Below are positions 25,801 through 30,766 of a stretch of 64,000 bases of DNA, in pieces. The notes under the pieces were generated by a model that was not told where the DNA came from, did no database searches, and saw nothing but the letters and a program-made list of their open reading frames with translations. This DNA comes from Mimachlamys varia (taxonomy: Eukaryota; Mollusca; Bivalvia; Pectinida; Pectinidae): positions 47,557,058-47,621,057 of the forward strand of contig OX392532.1 of the NCBI GenBank assembly GCA_947623455.1, in the 5' to 3' direction. Every line of letters starts with the position of its first letter. The stretch's first letter is position 1. Made by a program: the position numbers and the translations under genes.

Positions 25801-28800
25801 ATCCTAAGATTGAAATGCTACATCAAGTCGGGAATCATAAGATTCAAATACTACATCAAGGCTGGGATCCTAAGATTGAAATGCTACATTAAGTCTGGGA
25901 TCGTGAGATTCCACTGCTACATCAAGTCTGGGATTCTAAGACTCCACTGCTACATCAAGTCTGGAATTCTAAGGTTCCAATGCTACATCAAGTCTGGGAT
26001 CCTAAGGTTCCACTGCTACATCAAGTCTGGGATCCTAAGGTTCCACTGCTACATCAAGTCTGGATTGCTGCCTTTTTTATTCTTTTGTGTCTGAACGGAA
26101 TGAGTTATTTCACATTTGCACGAGGTTCATCATCAACAAACAAACTTTGATCCGAGACGAATTATCTTGGGCTTTCATTCTGGAATTCTACTTTACTTAA
26201 CAAGTCAAATTAATAGGGTGTCTTGACAATCTTTTGAGATTAAAATTCTAACGATATAACGATGTAAGCACATACTTATTTTATGACAGAAGTACTTACT
26301 TTGGTGTGATGAACACGGCTGGATCTCACTGCCACCGACTTCTTCAATGTGATGATATCTAACTTCTGACATAGAATTGGGTCTGGAACAATCCTGATTT
26401 CTTCTTCTGTGTTCTCCACGATGCACTGCTCTACGTTTGTCCTTTACATTATGATTACCTGCATTAAAAATACGTTAAAATAGTAAACTCAACAACGTTA
26501 AATCACATCACGAAGCTATAATATAGAAAAACATACTAAGGATAACATCATGTAAAATACAGCTGAAAGTACGAGTGTCACTATAAACATACTTACGACA
26601 ATGTAAAGGTTGTTTGTGTTCAAAATAAGGACACTGGTCATCTGAGATAGGCTCCTCCTTTATGACCACTTGCTGCTGCTCTGTTCTTGTGATATTCCGT
26701 TCTGTTTCAATGAAAGGGTGTTAACAAATTGTGCTGCATATTATGAGCATTAATTTGCCTACATACACATTTATTTCATGAACTGCATGCTTTCGTTAGT
26801 ATTTATTTTCCCCTTTTCCATGACTGATACCGGCAGCTCTATGGGAAATGTTTAATGATATGATTCAACAATATTCTTATTATATATCTGTATTCCATAT
26901 ATGTTTTCAAAATAATTTTCACCAATTTTGATTATGGTCAGTATTATAAAAAAAAAATTTGACGAACGACGAAGCAATTACTTTCGATCATAACAAATGA
27001 TCATAAATATCATTAACAAATGTTAAAAGATACACATACCTGGATATAAACATCGACTTTGTTGCTGGGAACTCTTGTCCTGGCCTGAACTTGGTTCCTC
27101 TTTCATCGTTGTGTTGTCAGCTATCATCTCCTGCTTTACCCCTAGAAATATACAAAGTTACAAGTGGTGTGAAGGTTATATATTGAATTGTCCTATTCAT
27201 ATGCAATAACTGGTCGATTTGCCTATAAACATATGAAAGATGATATAAAACACACATGCTGAACCTTTTTAATTTCGTAATAGATACAGTGTGCCGAGAT
27301 ATTAAACTGCACCATACAGCTGTTTCGTCCTCCTAGGACTCTTCAGTGATGCTAGAGGCCAAAAGGTGAGAAGCCAAAATGTCTAAACTAAGCTTTAAAG
27401 TAAGCAAAGTAAGGTAAATATATCTGTATATGGACTACGGACAAATCGAATGCAGACACAGCATTTTATCTACGTTAACTGATATGAAATGGTATGCCCG
27501 ACACGCTATCTTAACATATTCAGCTACACACCAACTTACAATTTCCAGCTACCATATACGATGCCTCAATGGTTGAAAAGGAAAACGTTACTAGAAAAGT
27601 TTTTTAATCAAGCTTCCATGACCGTGCTTTTCCGGATCAAGGCTTAAAACCTCATTTAAATCAATTGAAGCGTCCTGTCTGAAGGGTTGGGTTGACTTTT
27701 ATGACAATGTGTGTGAACTCGGTCAAAATGAACGCCAACTTTGGTCAGGTAGTATATGCATGCATACCGAAGCGTCAATGAAACGGTAATCAAAATTCAA
27801 AATCAAATAAACTAGGGACAAAATATAATCAGAGGAAATATGCGGAAATACACGGAAGCTCTTGAAAAGCAAATGAAAACAAGGCATCGCAAACGATACA
27901 AATCCCCTCGCGTGCTAACACATGAACTCTGACGCAAAATGGGGGTGGGGTTATTGCAGGACATTGAAATAACATAAGTTGTCATTTGCATTGAACTGCA
28001 ATAGACATGGATGGGCTTATTATCAGGCATGGACTCATTGCCAGATAAATATGGTATATATTGGTATGCATTCAACAGTATCTGGTTACGCATCACACTA
28101 GCAACTTCATATCCTGATAGTGATTATAATTATGTGTGTATCTAAATGCAAAAAACATTGTCCTTAGTTCAGAAGGTTTAATTGGCATAGAACATGATTA
28201 TTTTCTTGGATGGAGTTCCATTCAAGAAAAATACAGAATGTAATATAGTCACATGAAGACTATAGGCGTCAAATATAGTACTGCAGGGTTTGCGCTGGGT
28301 ATTTTATAAATGGGGTCCTTTCCTAAGAAAATGGTGTCCTTCTGTATGTTTTAAATGGGAGTCCTGAAAATTAGCGGGGTCCTTTTCAGTTTCAATGCTT
28401 GAAAGAGATATAGGGACGTCTTCAACGCAAACCCTGTACTGTAAACACTTATATTTCGTGAGAGATTTATTTTCGCGTGAATACGCAAGTAGACTTAATT
28501 GCAAAATGATATACCTCGCAAATAATAGTATTGCTCTAGTACAATGCATGATAGTCTAATCATTCGCCATTTTAAATACTCGTGAATAAATGAGGAGACA
28601 CCGGATCATGAAATAAAGTAATTAGGAAAATATAAGAGATTTGCAGTATTGGTGAGGGTCTACTGCGTTAATTCTTAGATAATGCAATAATAAGCCTGAA
28701 ACGAAGTAGATCTGAGTGGTAACTAACAAGAAAGTCTTGACAGAAAAATTCGCCCACTTCAACATTAAGCCGAAGTTAAGGGACAGTTTAAAATGGACGC

Positions 28801-29458
28801 GTGTTTTCAAATACCGAGTTTCAACTGCTGCTGTACCGGTACAGACGGGGAGTGCAATATTGTAGATTAAGTAAACTTTTTATTCTTATTCTTTAACCGA
28901 TATAAATTGGAGGATTAAAACCAATTTTGGTCCTGCTGCAGAACAAGACAGGTACATTATATGGAAATAGAAGGTGAAGAAGGTGTCCATCAAATCCTGT
29001 TCCTGGTTGGGATGGACTGGTCTGTTCTGTCATGTCATACGCCTTTGTCTTATGTTAAGACACTATTGGGACATCATTAGTAAACGACGTCCTTGTAACC
29101 TCATATGCTTGTCTCGGAAGTGAAATAATATTGTATCATTACAAGTACTACAATGATGCACTAACCTCATGTCTTAAAAATCCATTTTAACAATTTCTTC
29201 AAAGCCAAAGTAAGGTTTATCACATCACCAGTTTTACAGTGCCGGAGGAAAACATGATTGCATTTTTTGTAAAACTCTTAAATACGAAAGCTTCATATAT
29301 CGTGGTAGCCTCCCTTACCACTTTCTTTCAAAATAGTTTTTCGTCGTTGGAAATGCTTTTTACTGTCAGATTTCCAAGGTAACACTACTTCTTCCGATGG
29401 TACAAAGACTTTTTACGAAGAAGAACTGAGACTCACCAGCAATAATACCGCTGTCTGA

Positions 29459-29491
<33 letters not shown>

Positions 29492-30766
29492 ACTGCTACT
29501 GCTACTGTTGCTGTTGCTGTTTGAACCTGTTCTGCCCTCTCTCCGTGGTTGTTTAAGGTTTTTGTTACCGCCTGGACCGATATCATCTCTTTTTCTTTTG
29601 CCAGTTGTGAAACCTGTATTTGCATGTAAAATAAATTTATCGATTTAATTGTTTCCATATATAATTCAAGTACTTATTAAAAGCAAAGTGAGCAGGGCCA
29701 AACATAAATGTACTCCCTCATCTTGTTCGTCTGATTTTATATAGCCAAGAGAAAATATCAAGAGGAGATATGTTGAGGGGTGATAAGATATTGTATACCC
29801 TCGATTTACCATTTAAGTGGCCAAAGGTGACCTTAACCTATATCGATGACTACTTAATCGAATAAAGTGTATGTGGTTAGGAAGTACATAATGTATAATA
29901 ATTAATGCAATTATATGTTCCCTATTTCCTACAGCAAATTCCAGTTTACGTGACTTTTACAAAATAAAAACACTTACGCTTTAAAGGTCAAGTATACGTA
30001 TTTTTCAGCAAAACTTGAAGCGAACATCAAGCCTAATAACTTTGTTATATTTATAGATTAAGTTAAGATTAACTAATATCAGCAATATTCAATATTACCG
30101 GTACAGCAGCAGTTGAAACTCTGTATTTGTAAACACGCGTCCATTTTAAGCTGTCTTCTAACTTCGGCTTAATGTTGAAGTGGGCGAATTTTTCTGTCAA
30201 GACTTTCTTGTTAGTTACCGCTCAGATCTACTTCGTTTTAGGCTTAGTATTGCATGGTTTTCAACTGTATTTTTCAGAATCATGAAAACTTTCATGAATT
30301 TACTTATATTGGGCCTTTAAAATGCCATCGAAGTCAACATTTATTTCCCAAACCACTTTTTGTTTCAAAGTCGATATGGAGTTTTTCCTCTAGCTGCATA
30401 CTAGCCATATAACCTTATATTGTTTTATACTTTTGCTCAGATTGAACTTCGAGAAAGTCTTCTGTGTTCAACTGCAAACACTTAGCACCAAAATATGTTT
30501 AGTAAGAGACACAAAATTAGGATTTGTATGATTGCGGTCAAACTCTTTATCTACGGAAGTGTCACGGAAGTGTCAAAAAGGATTAATCTACCTTTATACT
30601 GATACAAATAAACCTGAACTTTAGTTTAATCGTTATTTCGTTGTTAATGACATACCTTCAGACGAGTTCAGCTTTGAGTGGCTAAACATTGAATCCATGG
30701 CGGGCAAAGAATGAGCTGACGGCTGAGATCTATTGGTTTTTTCTTTGTTGATTATAGGGTATGTTT
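3440..30766 (-). CDS. Multi-exon gene with tandem psi-K-x-E (SUMO consensus) exons, partial
   Basis: Thirteen exons on the minus strand can be read from 30766 down to 3440. Each has an AG acceptor, a GT donor (GTATGT, GTAAGT or GTGAGT), a length divisible by three and phase 1 at both ends. Together they give 526 codons without a stop. The product has a basic KRKR segment, a serine run and three copies of an exon triplet carrying VKQE, MKEE and IKEE motifs, followed by diverged IKQE and VKEE exons. Such motifs match the psi-K-x-E SUMO-acceptor consensus. A nuclear, SUMO-regulated role is inference. No DNA-binding or enzymatic domain is visible. The initiator and terminal exons were not found and may lie above 30.8 kb and below 3.4 kb or outside the window. 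Confidence 0.7.
3781..3885 (-). CDS. Exon c0 (105 bp), diverged relative of the VKQE exon
   Basis: The acceptor is TTTCAAG and the donor is CCAG/GTATGTG. It encodes IKQETMIGDITVKEEQ and SVQQQSGYLIP, aligned along its whole length with the exons at 17684, 22354 and 27040. Both KxE motifs and the glutamine triplet are kept although the DNA has diverged, which suggests selection on the protein. Confidence 0.75.
3886..4647 (-). other. Intron, diverged homologue of the unit 1 intron
   Basis: Blocks such as ACACGCTATCTTAACATATTC (4098 onward) and TTTTTCTCCGGATCAAGG (4572 onward) match 18139 and 18267 in unit 1 in the same order. No coding signal is seen. The plus-strand frame at 4087-4287 runs through this intron homology and is rejected. 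Confidence 0.55.
4656..5082. mobile_element. hAT-type MITE with 8-bp target duplication
   Basis: The element starts TAGGGCTGGG and ends with the complement of TAGAGCTGGG. ATGAAAAT flanks it on both sides (4648-4655 and 5083-5090), which fits the 8-bp duplication of hAT elements. Its 427 bp hold repeated GGTAC/GTACC palindromes and no coding frame. The homologous place in units 1 to 3 (for example about 18334-18346) lacks the element, so the paralogues preserve an empty site. Confidence 0.85.
5349..5834. repeat. 31-bp minisatellite, about 15.6 copies
   Basis: The monomer contains TGTAACTGTTTCACCCAACC followed by ATTTGGA and a variable G/T. Starts at 5351 and 5382 fix the 31-bp period. A single monomer-like segment (TTGTAACTGTTTCACCCCAA) lies at 20521 in unit 1 and 25192 in unit 2, so the array looks like a local expansion of a pre-existing seed. 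Confidence 0.95.
5835..7383. other. No gene seen
   Basis: AT-rich intronic sequence relative to the minus-strand gene. The minus frame at 5978-6187 has no splice signals in register and no motif. Confidence 0.45.
7384..7601 (-). mobile_element. tRNA-derived SINE, copy 1
   Basis: Read on the minus strand, it begins TCGGGTGGTGCAGTGGAT (A-box region), then a degraded B box ending GGTTCAATTCCCC. The body is shared with the copy at 47971-48181 (CCCATACC, ACCCACGTG, CCGGATA, GACCCCT, GCGCGCTAACATC, GGCCAACA). The pol III promoter B box is damaged here. Confidence 0.8.
7860..8026. mobile_element. DNA-transposon-derived repeat end (GTCAAAC type)
   Basis: The reverse complement of 8026 downward reads GTACAGTCAAACTTGCTCTA and then repeated CGGCCACCT/AAGCGGCCA blocks. 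This end type is common in animal genomes. The other end is not clear. Confidence 0.35.
8590..9057. other. Unit 0 tail, diverged homologue of 20240-21005
   Basis: ACCAGGAAAAAGCAGGTAGTA (8658 onward), the CTCTGATGATGCCGCCC segment (8885 onward) and TATTGAGGCATG (8943 onward) match unit 1 in order and lead into the 33-bp array, as they do there. No gene is seen. Confidence 0.6.
9058..10055. repeat. 33-bp minisatellite, array 1, about 31 copies
   Basis: The monomer is GGGATCCTAAGATTCCACTG followed by CTACATCAAGTCT; starts at 9061 and 9094 give 33 bp. Several units are 25 bp (GGGATTCC joined to the second half). A block of about 155 bp starting near 9520 recurs near 9892, so duplication has also worked on multi-unit blocks. 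Because 33 is a multiple of three, long open frames arise without coding meaning. The same monomer forms arrays at 21006 and 25677. Confidence 0.95.
10062..10880 (+). CDS. LINE ORF1p: coiled-coil RNA-binding chaperone
   Basis: An intact 272-residue frame. Residues about 45-125 are heptad-like (RLDEMTSIL, LEGRIFDLENENTGLKSTL, LEHQIRELQ), a trimerising coiled coil. EQHGRKDSLRIMGLPDS (about 124-140) opens the RRM-like domain typical of L1/Tx1 ORF1 proteins. It continues with IVKFTHRRNKHEILKARRSL and KLLYGMPL towards the C-terminus. ORF1p packages the element RNA. ATG 10062 lies directly at the end of the minisatellite; ATG 10092 is an alternative start and would remove ten residues. There is no CCHC knuckle. 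That this frame is intact while ORF2 is ruined is notable. Confidence 0.85.
   Translation: MPAPGVQRSSMAGASTRNHQKSRQSDASLESEKRTTDERLDEMTSILSALITRDYLDTKLTRLREDIRTENQDLIDRLEGRIFDLENENTGLKSTLSDLEHQIRELQHSQIESEGKLNDLEQHGRKDSLRIMGLPDSSARETVEECVLKVVDFVQNKLKVPFCESDINIANRRGKFSEEKHRNIIVKFTHRRNKHEILKARRSLKSRGYTVFKDLTRVNQHRLKEAYRLDCVKNTYGIDGKLFAVLKNDKKRKLLYGMPLEEDYLLNDANFH
10895..10958 (+). promoter_or_regulatory. Putative three-way-junction RNA between LINE ORF1 and ORF2
   Basis: Fourteen bases after the ORF1 stop, ATCGGTAA (10895-10902) can pair with TTACCGAT (10951-10958). Inside are two hairpins: GGCACTT/AAGTGCC with loop TATG (10911-10928), and CCAGAG/CTCTGG with an 8-nt loop (10930-10949). All 21 pairs are Watson-Crick. 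The position suggests a role in ORF2 translation or RNA packaging, which is inference. Confidence 0.55.
11310..11948 (+). pseudogene. LINE ORF2 endonuclease domain, internally deleted
   Basis: The N-terminal APE-type motifs are seen as ILSANCQGLGDRIKRKDVFS (from about 11314) and IYCLQDTHF (from about 11400). The frame then breaks near 11448. It resumes at 11475 with NGNFLALDIEIEG, YGPN, GDFN (metal or active-site region), RLDFFLIS and SDHS, the usual late endonuclease motifs. The segment normally between THF and the LYGPN strand is shortened, so catalysis is unlikely. Stop codons follow 11948 before the next frame at 12000. Confidence 0.85.
12000..14184 (+). pseudogene. LINE ORF2 reverse transcriptase domain with multiple stops
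   Basis: The linker (12000-12620) contains WQEEGEKPTKYFFNLENRN. RT motifs follow: KSPGSDGFTAEFFK, then LPKGDKPRHFIKNWRPISLL, QTGFISGRYI, MLLMIDFEKAFDSVSW and SQYADDTSLIL (YADD at about 13319). Lesions: TAA at 12618-12620, TAG near 12702, TAA at 13194-13196 replacing the residue before GDPISPYIFLLC, and TAA at 13779-13781. The catalytic Asp pair is kept. After 13830 the C-terminal region includes LWYNTSLTIGRKSVFYRSWY. The retroelement insertion cuts the frame at 14184, just after IINDL. Confidence 0.88.
14185..14937 (+). mobile_element. YIDD reverse-transcriptase element fragment nested in the LINE
   Basis: TTAGTT at 14179-14184 is repeated at 14932-14937, and LINE coding sequence continues directly on the far side (LVKDVDSQTF). 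The insert begins two codons before RYIDDVLSINN, so it is 5'-truncated at the catalytic motif. An open frame to 14665 carries KLYDKRDDFNFPIVNFPFLD, LIRYSRACSKYRDFRDRC and YGRHLCLIEKYSVS. About 270 bp of non-coding 3' tail follows, shared with the fragment at 2505-3115. It is younger than the LINE. Confidence 0.88.
14938..15770 (+). pseudogene. LINE ORF2 C-terminal part, downstream of the nested insertion
   Basis: After the insertion, pieces in shifted frames read LFQEFIQAYQIDRTNFLQYH (about 14967). The frame 15206-15517 then has TQNTKVQWFQLRIVHHIL, CTLCN and PETITHIMWECIEV, the cysteine-containing C-terminal region of L1/Tx1 ORF2. The tail near 15620-15768 reads FAQDKFEKEWKKWKKW and ends in TAA, the normal end of ORF2. 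Frameshifts separate the three pieces. Confidence 0.8.
15771..16150 (+). other. LINE 3' UTR, pyrimidine-rich
   Basis: Long C- and T-runs (about 15995-16100, including a C10 run) form a polypyrimidine 3' UTR. They lead into GTGT-rich DNA and then the GAT microsatellite, which may be the element's simple-sequence 3' tail. Confidence 0.5.
16157..16812. repeat. Imperfect (GAT/ATG)n microsatellite
   Basis: About 650 bp of GATGAT runs broken by GTGGTGAT and TGTTGTG variants. It starts at the LINE 3' end and stops just before the unit 1 exon region. It yields His- and Ile-rich frames on the minus strand that have no coding meaning. Confidence 0.95.
16865..17023 (-). CDS. Exon e1 (159 bp), Arg-rich
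   Basis: The acceptor is AATGCAG and the donor is CAAA/GTAAGTAC. It encodes KHNVKDKRRAAHRGEHRRRN, then SMSEVRYHHIEEVGG and IQPCSSHQ. The basic cluster resembles a nuclear localisation or RNA-binding patch. A second donor (GTATGTG) about 26 bp downstream is possible. Relative to units 2 and 3 there are three amino-acid changes (Lys/Asn, Ala/Val, Lys/Asn). Confidence 0.72.
17168..17272 (-). CDS. Exon d1 (105 bp), IKEEP
   Basis: The acceptor is TTGAAACAG and the donor is GTC/GTAAGTATG. It encodes RNITRTEQQQVVIKEEPISD and DQCPYFKHKQPLHC. IKEE fits the SUMO-acceptor consensus, with acidic residues downstream (EEPISDD) as in negatively charged SUMO motifs. Two differences from units 2 and 3 in the IKEEP codons are both silent (AAA/AAG, GAA/GAG). 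Confidence 0.78.
17684..17785 (-). CDS. Exon c1 (102 bp), VKQE and MKEEP
   Basis: The acceptor is TTTCTAG and the donor is CCAG/GTATGTGT. It encodes VKQEMIADNTTMKEEPSSGQ, then DKSSQQQSRCLYP, with two psi-K-x-E sites 11 residues apart. The split codon at its 3' end joins exon d1 as Glu. Confidence 0.78.
17786..18789. other. Unit 1 intron
   Basis: No gene is supported. At 18578-18615 a short stretch is the reverse complement of the YIDD-element 3' tail (compare 14783-14808). This is also where homology with unit 3 stops, so it marks an insertion or a rearrangement point. Confidence 0.5.
18790..20035 (+). pseudogene. 5'-truncated, deleted non-LTR retrotransposon in unit 1
   Basis: The frame 18969-19631 carries CDTVSLEGLWEIMNKFRCPS, VKQGCVLAQTQFSMM, then directly FTYLGSTLSRN, YGCETWTVY and LNHFHLRCFRN. 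The FADD-containing catalytic block expected between GKPFNPRRLQ and the FTYLGS motif is deleted, so it cannot be active. Upstream, near 18810-18860, decayed palm motifs can still be read (LEQRLLP). A shifted frame encodes a tail with RIGLTSHLWIHR, a zinc-finger-like C-terminus. It ends in a (CAA)n tail near 20015. Confidence 0.85.
20036..20910. other. Unit 1 spacer with a single 31-bp minisatellite monomer
   Basis: Mostly anonymous sequence. TTGTAACTGTTTCACCCCAA at 20521-20540 is one copy of the monomer amplified at 5349-5834. The frame 20766-20984 ends in the CAT microsatellite and is not supported as coding. Confidence 0.5.
20911..20970. repeat. (ATC)n microsatellite
   Basis: ATCATCATGATCATC repeats. 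It is absent from the matching place in unit 0 (about 8925-8940), so it expanded after the units split. Confidence 0.85.
21006..21393. repeat. 33-bp minisatellite, array 2, about 12 copies
   Basis: Same monomer as 9058-10055. Several units are more diverged (GATTGAAATGCTAC, GATTCAAATACTAC) and one carries a TAA in the usual open frame. It is bounded by GAGGCATG on the left and TTGCTGCCTTTTTT on the right. Confidence 0.95.
21629..21787 (-). CDS. Exon e2 (159 bp), Arg-rich
   Basis: Same splice sites as e1. It reads NHNVKDKRRAVHRGEHRRRN and then SMSEVRYHHIEEVGG. It is identical in protein to e3 and differs from e1 at three residues. Confidence 0.72.
21926..22030 (-). CDS. Exon d2 (105 bp), IKEEP
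   Basis: The protein is identical to d1. The acceptor region reads TTTAAACAG instead of TTGAAACAG and stays functional by consensus. Confidence 0.77.
22354..22455 (-). CDS. Exon c2 (102 bp), VKQE and MKEEP
   Basis: No nucleotide difference from c1 was noticed across the exon and its splice sites. Confidence 0.77.
22456..23460. other. Unit 2 intron
   Basis: A near-identical copy of 17786-18789. No gene is supported. Confidence 0.5.
23461..24706 (+). pseudogene. Same broken non-LTR retrotransposon, unit 2 copy
   Basis: It shares every lesion of the unit 1 copy, including the missing FADD block and the frameshift before the RIGLTSHL tail. The insertion and its decay therefore came before the tandem duplication. 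Differences are isolated (for example TTGCAAG/ATGCAAG near 24321). Confidence 0.88.
24707..25676. other. Unit 2 spacer and (ATC)n tract
   Basis: Copy of 20036-21005, with the ATC microsatellite at 25582-25641 and the single 31-bp monomer at 25192. Confidence 0.55.
25677..26064. repeat. 33-bp minisatellite, array 3, about 12 copies
   Basis: It has the same copy number and the same order of variant monomers as array 2, so it was copied as part of the large unit rather than amplified independently. Confidence 0.95.
26300..26458 (-). CDS. Exon e3 (159 bp), Arg-rich
   Basis: Same reading as e2 (NHNVKDKRRAVHRG). Acceptor and donor are unchanged. Confidence 0.72.
26597..26701 (-). CDS. Exon d3 (105 bp), IKEEP
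   Basis: It has CPYFEHKQPLHC where d1 and d2 have CPYFKHKQ, a Lys to Glu change. The IKEEP core keeps the AAG GAG GAG codons also seen in d2. Confidence 0.77.
27040..27141 (-). CDS. Exon c3 (102 bp), VKQE and MKEEP
   Basis: First exon of the first triplet in transcript order. The sequence matches c1 and c2. Its 5' partner in the transcript is the Ser-rich exon at 29437-29613, about 2.3 kb upstream on the minus strand. Confidence 0.77.
27885..28278. other. No gene seen
   Basis: Intronic relative to the minus-strand gene. The minus frame at 27812-28096 straddles the unit 3 edge and has no motif. Confidence 0.45.
28284..28436. mobile_element. 153-bp MITE with TACTG target duplication
   Basis: The ends are CAGGGTTTGCGCTG and the complement of CAGGGTTTGCGTTG. 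TACTG flanks both sides (28279-28283 and 28437-28441). The interior repeats a GGGTCCTTT motif and has no coding frame. Confidence 0.65.
28681..28841 (+). repeat. Left arm of an intronic inverted repeat pair
   Basis: This segment is the reverse complement of 30096-30254 at roughly nine bases in ten. A shared core runs from ACGAAGTAGATCTGAG to TACCGGTAC. Both copies carry CTGTACCGGTA at one end and AATGCAATA/AATGCAATAC at the other. Confidence 0.85.
29437..29613 (-). CDS. Exon b (177 bp), KRKR and serine run
   Basis: The acceptor is AAATACAG and the donor is GCTG/GTGAGT. In the phase-1 frame it reads FTTGKRKRDDIGPGGNKNLK, QPREGRTGSNSNSN, a long serine run, then RSDSGIIA. The KRKR cluster is a candidate nuclear localisation signal. 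Another frame is also open and would give poly-alanine. The phase-1 frame is chosen because every neighbouring exon uses it. The serine run is encoded by an AGC repeat that may vary in length. Confidence 0.65.
29459..29512. repeat. (CTG)n trinucleotide repeat inside exon b
   Basis: CTGCTG units then CTACTG and CTGTTG variants on the plus strand. They encode Ser (AGC/AGT) in the minus-strand gene. Confidence 0.85.
30096..30254 (-). repeat. Right arm of an intronic inverted repeat pair
   Basis: Partner of 28681-28841. The two arms lie in the introns on either side of exon b and are complementary in the transcript. Confidence 0.85.
30656..30766 (-). CDS. Exon a (111 bp), most 5' exon identified
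   Basis: The acceptor is TTATTTCAG and the donor is GAAG/GTATGTC. It encodes TYPIINKEKTNRSQPSAHSL, then PAMDSMFSHSKLNSSE. Because it starts with an acceptor in phase 1 it is internal. At least one upstream exon is missing. Confidence 0.65.

Larger units (their letters stand above)
21596..26266. repeat. Segmental duplication unit 2
   Basis: A direct tandem copy of unit 1, head to tail, beginning in the GATGTAAGCACATAC segment. It lacks the LINE-derived and GAT-repeat left flank of unit 1, and carries the spacer (21400-21590) that unit 0 lost to the LINE. Confidence 0.92.
26267..27884. repeat. Segmental duplication unit 3, partial
   Basis: Homologous to the first 1.6 kb of units 1 and 2 and more diverged from them than they are from each other. 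Similarity ends near 27884, at the position corresponding to 18577, beyond which unit 3 has unrelated sequence and no retrotransposon. Confidence 0.88.
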
